Position numbers and translations under genes: made by a program
Shown: positions 43,231 through 51,500 of the stretch, in pieces
Layout: each line of letters begins with the position of its first letter
Numbering within the stretch: position 1 is the stretch's first letter
Assembly: GCA_025716855.1 (NCBI GenBank)
Contig: JAIXMQ010000075.1
Coordinates: forward strand, 59,608 to 123,607
Source of the DNA: Pilaira anomala
Taxonomy: Eukaryota; Mucoromycota; Mucoromycetes; Mucorales; Mucoraceae
Length of the DNA: 64,000 nucleotides
Reading direction: 5' to 3'
Notes under the pieces: generated by a model
Told to the model about the DNA's origin: nothing
What the model saw: only the letters and a program-made list of their open reading frames with translations
Database searches by the model: none

Positions 43231-43881
43231 GACTCTTATTTTTCCCCCGTTTATTTAATTTTTTTTTTTTTTTTCTTCTGCTCATTCCTATAGTTCACAA
43301 AAAACCTTTATTTCTTCACAAATTTAATTTTCTATTTAAATTGCGCCCGCCTCTTGACTAAGCCATTTCTTGGTCTACACGGAGCAAAAATAAAAACAAT
43401 TTTTTTAAAAAAAAAAAAGTAGATAATCTGTACATATATCTTATCAGCATTTTCGTTTTGTTTACTTGAAGTATTCCCTTTCTTGTATTTTTTTTTAAAA
43501 AAAAAAAAGGTTAATCGGATCATATGCCATCAATCAAAGAACGCCTAGAACCATTTTAAAGATTAGTTCTGTAACAATCTTTTTGTTTTTTAGGGGGTGT
43601 GTGAAGGAAAAATTTAATCTGAATTTGAAACACGGGGGGCGCTTATAGAGAAATGCCCATTCTGAATTTGAAAAAGGGAGGTTTGTGTACAACATGTAAA
43701 CAAAAAACAAAAAAAGACTTGATTATCTTTTCATGATGTGAGATGGCGCTAAAGCTTCCATGGAAGTTGATACGGTACTTTCCATGGTTTTTATTTACTA
43801 TATAAGTCTCAACTTTTCCCTTTCCTTTTCCTTTTCCTTTTCCTTTTTTTTTTCTCTTCATTATATCTTATAATAACAAAA
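43231..43881. promoter_or_regulatory. Upstream region of the hairpin-rich gene: TATA box, CT-rich initiator, one hairpin
   Basis: TATATAA lies at 43799-43805, 77 bp before the ATG, followed by a CT-rich (CCTTTT)n tract at 43813-43860, a common fungal start-site element. Upstream, CCATGGAAGT (43758-43767) can pair with ACTTTCCATGG (43777-43787), an imperfect hairpin with one bulge. The short repeat TCTGAATTTGAAA occurs twice (about 43617 and 43661). Confidence 0.55.
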
Positions 43882-44532
43882 ATGCTAGTATTACCTGTAC
43901 TTTGCTACATAGTTGCTGCTATCTCTTTTGCGATTCGTAAGTATATCTATATTCCGTAGTAAGTATAGCTTTTTATACTCAATCTTTTTTTTTTTTTTTA
44001 TTATATAGCTCCCCTCTCTTTCCTCTTCCGAGATTTCGAAAGTACATACTGTACTTTCGACTCAAGCATTTCCTCAACTCCTGCTTGGGTTGAAAAAGAA
44101 GCTTCTTCTCCTCCTCCTGAGGAAGTTTGTAAATCTGTCAGTATTATGACAGATTTGTTTTTAAAAACATCTCCAGAAGATGTTTGTTTAAAGACAACTG
44201 AAAAAGGCCTCGTCGTCTTTGTTCCTTCTCTCGTGCCCGCTGTTTCCTGGTCTGTTTGTTTCCCTTTGTTTCCTCTCGGCCCGGTTCCTTCCTCCTCTTT
44301 CACCGCTTTCTCTTTTCCTGCTGCTGACCAAGAATCTTTCACTTCAACAGTGAAAGCATTGTTTCAAAAATTAATGATTGGAGGACGATCATTAAAGGAT
44401 GGCTTGTTATATCCAAGCCGTCCTTTAATGATCGTATTTACTTTAATCCCCATCGTTTACCTCACCTTTTACCGGGGGTTTAACGGTGGGCGATTAAGAA
44501 GAGTATGCCCATACTCTTTTTGTGACAATTAA
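43882..44532 (+). CDS. Small putative membrane/secreted protein encoded by hairpin-rich DNA
   Basis: Two exons, 43882-43936 and 44009-44532, 192 residues (donor C-GTAAGT, acceptor TATATAG, frame kept). No family recognised. Seen: N-terminal signal-like segment MLVLPVLCYIVAAISFAIP, a Cys-containing middle (TYCTFDSS; EEVCKSVSIM; EDVCLKTTEK), a hydrophobic Pro/Phe-rich stretch (GLVVFVPSLVPAVSWSVCFP) and a C-terminal hydrophobic segment (RPLMIVFTLIPIVYLTFY) before a basic tail and CPYSFCDN. The second exon is open for 174 codons. The DNA of this exon forms a chain of short inverted repeats (separate entry), so part of its sequence may be shaped by RNA or DNA structure rather than protein function. 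A TATA box and CT-rich leader precede it. A 113-codon antisense open frame (44342-44001) exists but lacks these signals. Confidence 0.6.
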
Positions 44533-44619
44533 GTAGTTGCAAAACCTTGCTTATTAAAAAGAACATATTTATGTTCTTTTTGTATCAAGAAATAATAAAA
44601 AATAAAACTTTTGTTTTAT
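44036..44619. repeat. Chain of about ten short inverted repeats (hairpins)
   Basis: Arms and loops read directly: 44036-44060 (10-bp arms, TCGAAAGTAC, loop 5); 44131-44156 (10, AAATCTGTCA, loop 6); 44165-44185 (8, AAACATCT, loop 5); 44190-44220 (9 with one mismatch); 44336-44356 (8, CTTTCACT, loop 5); 44386-44434 (21-bp stem with one G-T pair, left arm CGATCATTAAAGGATGGCTT, loop 7); 44443-44498 (imperfect, CCCATCGTT with AACGGTGGG plus outer TTAATC/GATTAA); 44499-44518 (9, AAGAGTATG, loop 2); 44556-44581 (11, AAAAAGAACAT, loop 4); 44602-44619 (7, ATAAAAC). Stem sequences differ but geometry recurs, and several are followed by TTTGT. The first eight lie in the coding exon, the last two beyond its stop. 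Confidence 0.9.
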
Positions 44620-46232
44620 ATTTAAAGCCTTCTTTAATTTTAGTGTTTGAAATAATAACTATAAAAAAAAAAAAAAAAGTGGTTGAAGTAAAACATTCAA
44701 CCTATGTATTCACTCGTCTTCTGTAAAAAAAAATATATATATAATTGTCTTATGAAAAAGCAAAAGGTTTTTATTAGGTACGGTAGTATAGTTGATATAC
44801 TTGACGTTTTGCGCGTTATTAAGTCTTACGTTTGATTGGTATAGATTTATTGTAATGAGTCAACAAAGAATGATTTTAAAATACCTAAGAGGTGATACGA
44901 AATGTAGTATAAATAAAAAATATGCATAAATTTATTTCTTTCTTTCCCTCTCGCACAAATTTTTTTTTAAAAAAAAAACCCAATTGCCTAGTTTTAATAA
45001 TGCTTTGGAAAGAAGCAAAGATTCCAATTATTAACTTTACATTATACAAACAAGAAGATGGTACAATCAACAGCACAAGAGATCAGATCATTAAAAGTAT
45101 ATATATATATATAAGTGATTACACGACAAGAGTAGAGATTAACAAGATTACTATTACAAAGGTGTACCATCACCAGTTAATACATTACCTAGGAACAAAA
45201 AATTTTAGAGCAAGGAAAGACCCGTGTCATCCTAATCAAAAATTTAAAAGATGAGTGCACCTATTACAGGCAGATAGAGAGAATAAGGGACAAGAAAATC
45301 GTTGTAATTCGAATATAGTGTGTGGTGATATTGATATTCATAGTCAGTGCTATGATCGAATGAAATTATTTGAAGTATGTGGGGATCCAGCTAGTTAGTT
45401 ATTAAATTGGATGGTTTAAGAAGATTGACGAACGAGACATTTATTTGTAATTATGTAAAAGGATATTCTTATTTCTGTACGTACTACGCAGTCTGTTCAT
45501 TTTGGAAAGAAACAATTTGTTATCAATTATTCGGGCACATGAAGGATATGGAGTGCTTATTGTAAATGCAAAACAACCTCGTTTTCTTCCGTCAAGATTA
45601 TCTCTTTGGTACCAAATTACCTTGACGTGCATGCAACAATAAAGCGGCTGTATTAAAATATGAAATAATGTAATGAGTACGTTGATTACGGTTTTGAATA
45701 TACCTATAGTTAAGTAGTACTGGCTAAAGATGATCAGCAACTATATTGTAAGATGATAGTTCATCAAATGCTTAGTGTAGATCTTGCAGAATAGCCCAGA
45801 AGTATTATCCGTAATAAGATCATGGTGGCAGAAAAGATATCGCATGTAATCTTTGTCTTATGCGAAAAAAGTTTTCTATTAATTTTCAATATTCCCAAAT
45901 AAAGTACAACACATTTGAACCATTTTTCGTTTAAAGCCAAAATTTGTCTCTTTATATTTTTATCCATGCTCTCTTACAGTAGCTCTTTATCATTACCTTA
46001 TTCATAAATGCTTACTACGTTTTTCATAAATAAAAGGAATATAAACCGCATTAATTATATACAGCTAGTTACATGTGTCATCAGAATTAAAAAAAAAAAA
46101 AACGGGGAATCATATGTTTTATTTATATAACAAAATATTAATTTTCGGGGTATTATGTATTTACAACAGGTATTAAAAACAAGTAAGCTGAATTACTTTT
46201 TGCTGCGAGTGGCGCTTTTTTTTGTAGGCTTT
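44620..46232. other. 1.6-kb region without a recognisable gene
   Basis: AT-rich with small open frames (for example 44922-45254 on plus, 45441-45740 and 45764-45967 on minus) that show no signal, domain or clean splice structure. Sequence between 45290 and 45660 is less AT-rich and may be an old transposon fragment. A (AT)n tract lies at 45099-45112. Confidence 0.4.
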
Positions 46233-47711
46233 TTAGCTGTGGCCTTCTTCTTCTTCCTCGACTTTAGGTTCTTCAATCAACCCTCTTTTGTACGCTTTTC
46301 TTATGATTGTGTCGATAAAAGGAAAGTAGTCAAATTTTTGTCGTTTCACATTAGAAGTAGAAGTAAATCGAGTATCTTCAATTTTGCTAATGCTATTACT
46401 ATAAAAGTTTTGCTTCTCTTTTAATTGTTCAAGATGAGATTTTAAAGAGCTAAAATCTTTGAGTTCAACATCTTTCCAAGCAGCTGCTACAAATGGTAAT
46501 CCTTCAACTTCTTTAGGTTCGTTTTGTTCAATTTGCGTAAGAGGTGTGTTATTACTACAAATCGAGTCCAGTGAATGAATATTTGCATTTAAGACATTGG
46601 TATTGGTAACAATTTTGCCGTAATTATCATGACGTATAGCCATTAAAGAAAAATCAAATCCATTTCTAGAAAGAAAAAAGTAAATATAAAAATGCAGTTT
46701 GATTTGTATATTGGTAATACTTACAAAGCATCCATACGATTTTGAATTAAAGCTTCAGTTTGTTTCAACCACTCCTCTTGCTTGCATTTTCAGATTTTGT
46801 AAGGTCGAGCTTTTAAACCATTTTTATAAATGTAAGCAATATAGTGATATTCCTTTTCGTACTCATCAGTGAATACACCATTTTGTTGTTCAGATGATTC
46901 AGCTGAGACTTTACGGATATTTATATTATCAGCTTTATGATTTGCACTATTTGAAATAATGTCATCAGCATATTTATACATGCTTACATCTATTTAACTT
47001 ACGGTGAATATGAGTTATGAATGCGTCTGATTTCTTCTGAATTACCCAAGCAAAGACCACGATTCTAGTTTTACATTTTTAGTCATATATGTTCATCATG
47101 ATATTAAAAAAGATAAAACTTACTACAGATGAGAATCCTTTAGTAAACTCATTAAAGTTATAAATGATCTCGCCTTTTTCTTTTATCTCAGAGTTTAACA
47201 CAACATTCATCAATGCTAAAGTGCCACAAGCATTTGTAACCACCTAAAAAAGTGAAGTCAGTATAAAAGGGTTATTATACCAAAAATGCAAAGACTTACT
47301 TGAGAAGTAAAGACTATCCCATCCTCATCAGGATCTTCGTTTTCCCATTCTTTAGGCAAAGGCTCATCTTGGTATTCAGAGACAAAATTATGCCATGAAC
47401 GAGACTTTGACAAGAAAAAAAAAAAAAAAAGTTAATAAAATACTCTTTGGTCTTGGACCTGATTTGTAATAAGTTACCTATCATCGTCTTTAAGGTCAGT
47501 AAAATCAATTGCGAACAATTCCTCTGCTTTCGTGCCTTTTACACCATACTCTTTTAACATATCGTTAAAGATATCTGTAAACGGGTAATAGAAGCGTTAA
47601 GTTACCAAGAAATATATAAAATAATAAAGCAAATCGTTTACCTGGATCAGACGTGATTAACGTCCAATAATCATTGTCAAGCTGGTTTACTGTGTTTAAT
47701 AATTGTGTCAT
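46233..47711 (-). pseudogene. UCH37/UCHL5-type ubiquitin C-terminal hydrolase, multiply broken
   Basis: Peptidase C12 homologue on the minus strand. Pieces: 47711-47642 (LDNDYWTLITSDP), 47574-47478 (DIFNDMLKEYGVKGTKAEEL), 47404-47300, 47243-47124 (QVVTNACGTLALMNVVLN, catalytic Cys), 47064-47003 (NRGLCLGNSEEIRRIHNSYS), about 46980-46728 (EKEYHYIAYIYKNG, catalytic His; WLKQTEALIQNRMDA) and 46665-46233 (FDFSLMAIR and the C-terminal helical ULD region). Known: UCH37 trims ubiquitin chains at the proteasome or INO80. Breaks: frame change in the third piece near 47385 (HGII versus DEPLPKEW in different frames); only 20 bp, with a TAA, between pieces five and six; loss of the E-L-D-G segment carrying the catalytic Asp after YKNG; an in-frame TGA at 46790-46792; a shift near 46240 that hides a basic tail. 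Introns are otherwise preserved, so it is a decayed gene, not a retrocopy. Confidence 0.72.
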
Positions 47712-47728
47712 AATAACAACGTGAGTAT

Positions 47729-47764
<36 letters not shown>

Positions 47765-48311
47765 GATAAAACGAAAAAGGGTTTTATATGCATACAGTAA
47801 TATTTATTGAAAACAAATGTGGCAAATCAAAAAAAAAAAAAAAAAAAAAATACTATTTTAAGAAATCTTGTAGAAGGACTTCAGAAGCCTTATAATATTT
47901 ACAATGTGATTCATTAGTGTTATATGCAGGTCTCTTTAATAAAGGCTTGTTTTTATGAGACATATAAAGATTCAAACAAAAATATGAGGATAATAAAACG
48001 TCGTTTACGTCATTTTGAGTGTATGTTTACATTTTTATTAGAAAGTAATTGGTAACTATTGGAGAAAAGTTCCGTTCAAAGAAATAAAAAAATAGATATA
48101 CAGAATAGAAAAGAAGTATAATATTTGCTGTATTTATCAGGGAAAAAAAAAGTCTGGCGTGGATATTACACATCAAGCATTATACAAGTTTGAAAGTATT
48201 TACAGGTATCATTTCATTTCCATTTGTATATATGTAGAATTTATTATGAGAAAATAACCCCAATATTTACATTTTGAAAAATATATATATATATATATAT
48301 ATACATGTATA
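47712..48311. other. Spacer before retrotransposon, no gene seen
   Basis: 600 bp with A runs (47734-47759, 47828-47849) and an AT tract at 48279-48302. It ends at the target-site copy adjoining the left LTR. Confidence 0.5.
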
Positions 48312-48315
48312 CAAT

Positions 48316-48479
48316 TATCAATTGCTCAAGTTTAGGGCTATAGTATAAGACTAGAACTTGTGAGAAAGAAGTTGTCTTTATTTACATATGTTTACTAAGA
48401 TATTTATATTGGAGAAGTTACTGTTGACAGTAACACATACTTGTGCTACAACAACAAATCAATAAACTTCTACCTGACA
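48316..48479 (-). repeat. 3' LTR of the gypsy-type element
   Basis: On the element strand the LTR runs TGTCAGGTAGAAG ... CAATTGATA. It matches 54158-54321 base for base by eye. It is short (164 bp) for the class. Confidence 0.95.
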
Positions 48480-48480
48480 A

Positions 48481-48492
48481 CACCCCCTTTCC
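48481..48492 (-). promoter_or_regulatory. Polypurine tract
   Basis: On the element strand GGAAAGGGGGTG lies one base upstream of the 3' LTR, the place where plus-strand DNA synthesis is primed in LTR retrotransposons. Confidence 0.7.
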
Positions 48493-48537
48493 AAACTTTT
48501 GTACGCCCACGTACAACCAGATAGAAAAAAAAAAATC

Positions 48538-51500
48538 TTACGAATTAGAATCGACCTTGCCACGCTTTCGGGATGGTATGGTTGGCCTGAATATCACACG
48601 CTTATTCCTATTGAAGCTTACTTCTTTGATAAGGTCTTGTAGTTCTTCATCAGCTTCGGGTGGGTCTGTTATCATGCTTCCTGGAACCTTCTTGGTAAAC
48701 GTAAATGGCCATGATGGAACTTTTCCTGGTAATGGATCAATTACTGGTACCTGTTGTTTTGATTCCATAGCTATACGAGGTAGTGATGCAGCTGAGTAAC
48801 TTGTTTCCTCCCATAAGTGCTTCAATGAGTCTTCTATCTTCTGTTTTTCTTTCTTCTCTAGTTCTTTTTGTTTTACTATCTGATCCTGCCTTTCTTTTTC
48901 AAACTGCTGCTGTTCTTCTTGTTCTAATAGATTTCGTTTTTCTTGTAACAGTTTTTCACGTTCTTGATCTAATATAAATTGCTGCTTCTCTTGTTCTTCT
49001 TCTCTTTTATTTACCACTTCCATTTCTTCTTCTAAACTTATATCGATCTCATCATCATCCTCGTTACTATTATCTGCAACAATATCTACTTTATCTTCTA
49101 TAATATCCGCATCATTCGAACCACCATCATACTCAATATAATCATCAACAGCATAATCAGTACTATCACCACTATCACGACTTTGTGAGACACTCTCCAT
49201 ACTCTCATTACCACTGCGTGCTTCCGTAATATCATCTTGTTGGTATTGTTGGTTCATCTCATCATCACTGTCTGAAACCACTACTGGAAGTGAAGGACTG
49301 CTACTAATCATGCTTGTATCTTCTTCTTCATTATCAATAATTACTTCGGTTGTAGATGTATCAGGTAAAATACTTGAAGTAGTAGGTGCTATTGGTTTAA
49401 AACATGCTCCACCCCCTCTTCCACTTCTAGTTGATGTCACCGACTTGACATTTCTTCTGCTACTAGTAGGGTCATACCAAACTTCTTGTGGTCTATCTCC
49501 ATAAGCATGTTTTAATCTATCCTTATGCACTCTTGAAGTCAGTATTTCGCCTTCCAATGTCTCTAAAGAATAGGTGCCATAATCATCATAAACTTCTTTA
49601 ATCACAAAAGGCCCTTTAAATCTTGGCTCTAGACCAAACTTTCCTTCGTGTTTTAATAGAACCAAATCACCAATGGCATAATCTTTTGATTGGATTTTAG
49701 CGTCCCAACGTTCTTTATCTTTGACACCCATGGCTTTTAGTCTTGACTCAGCTATAGCACGATGTTTATTAAGGTGTTCAAATTCACTAACAGTTCGAGC
49801 TGCCACAATTCCTTGATCTTCCTCTACAGAACTTGGACAAATATACGGTTGAAGTGCATCTCCAGGCATCTTTGGGTCACGGCCATATACTAGGTAGAAT
49901 GGTGAGAAGCCTGTTGTAGAATGAACACGTATTCTTGAAGCCCATACAGCAGCATCAACATATTCATCCCAACGATGAATAGCACCCTTAACATACTTTC
50001 GAAGCATTTGTTTAATAATACCATTGTACCGCTCAACTTTTGCATTAGTTCTGGGATGGAAGGCCGATGTCAATTTATGGTTGGTGCCAATGCGTTTCAA
50101 ATACTCTTCAACTAAACCACTAGTAAAATTAGCACCTCTATCTGTAATGATTTCATTAGGACAGCCAAATTTCAGCACAATTTCTTCATAAATAAATTGA
50201 GCAACAGCTTCCTTAGTAGCATTAGGCATGGCTCGTGCAATAGGCCAATTAGTGGTATAATCCACAGCAGTTATTAGCCAACGATTTCCATTTACTGTTG
50301 TAGGAAGCTCCCCGATGAAATCAATGTGCCATCTTTCAAACGCATGAGGTACATCTAGTGGATGCATAACATCTTGAGAAGCCCTTTGTTGATTTCCACA
50401 TACTTGACAAGAAGGACAGCTTTTTACCCAAGTCTCTATATCTTGACGCATTTTTGGCCACCAATAACGAACGCAAAACATCTTATGCATATTCTTCACA
50501 CCAGCATGACCATATCCTTCATGATACTTACTAACTAAATCAGCTCGTTCCGAAAAAGAAATAAACTTGACCTCTTTTTCAACATCTTGTTTATCTTCAT
50601 TCTTGTATTTTATTCTCTTATACACGTCACTATCCTTTACTACAAAGTTACCACTCTCTTTTTCTAATAGCAATTTCAACTTTGGATCTTGAACTTCATT
50701 AGCTAGATCATTAAGATAAAACAATGGCCAATTTGATTTCTCTTCTTCTGATAATTCACTCCAAACGGTATACAAATAATCTGGCTCTAATGTTTTCACT
50801 TCAGGAGATGGATCTGATAACAGCACCGGAGCTCTAGATAAAGCATCAGCTACATTATTTTGGGAGCCTGGCTTGTATTTGATTGTAGGTGAATACATTT
50901 CCAATTCTGATATCCAGCGAACCAACCTAGGTGTAGGTTTAATTTGTTTTCTAAAATAAACTAAAGGATTATGATCAGAATATACTTCATAACCAGCAGT
51001 ACAGCCATCAACATAGCAACGCCAAGTGCGAAGAGCATGAACTATACTAATCAACTCTCTTTCTTGAGCCGGAAAACGTGCTTCTTCTTGGGATAATTTC
51101 TTTGATTCATATGCAACTGGATGCCACACTGATGGTTTATCAGGACTAGGCTGAAGGAGAACAGCCCCAACACCAAAATCACTTGAATCTGTTTCAATTC
51201 TAAACGGTAATTTCATGTTAGGAGCCTGTAGTACTGGTGCCGATGTGAGTAGTCTCTTAATGGTATCAAAACTTTCTTGACATTCCGGAGTCCAGTCTAT
51301 ATCTCTTTTCTTATGGCCTGTACCGTGAGTAAGATTAGTTAAAGGAGAAGCTATTGTACTGAAATTACGAACAAAACGACGATAATGTTGACTTAAACCA
51401 AGAAATTGTCGAACTTGTTGAACATTTACCGGTCTCGGCCAATTTTGAACAGCTTCAATTTTATCTTTAGCTGGTAATATACCATCCGCAGAAATTTCAT

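Noticed and set aside
44001..44342. 113-codon antisense frame over the hairpin-rich exon
   Set aside because: No promoter, signal or splice signals; the sense strand has a TATA box, CT leader and a proper intron. Kept only as an alternative.
44146..44532. Shorter gene starting at an internal ATG in the hairpin-rich exon
   Set aside because: The upstream exon with a signal-like start, clean GTAAGT donor and kept frame gives a better model.
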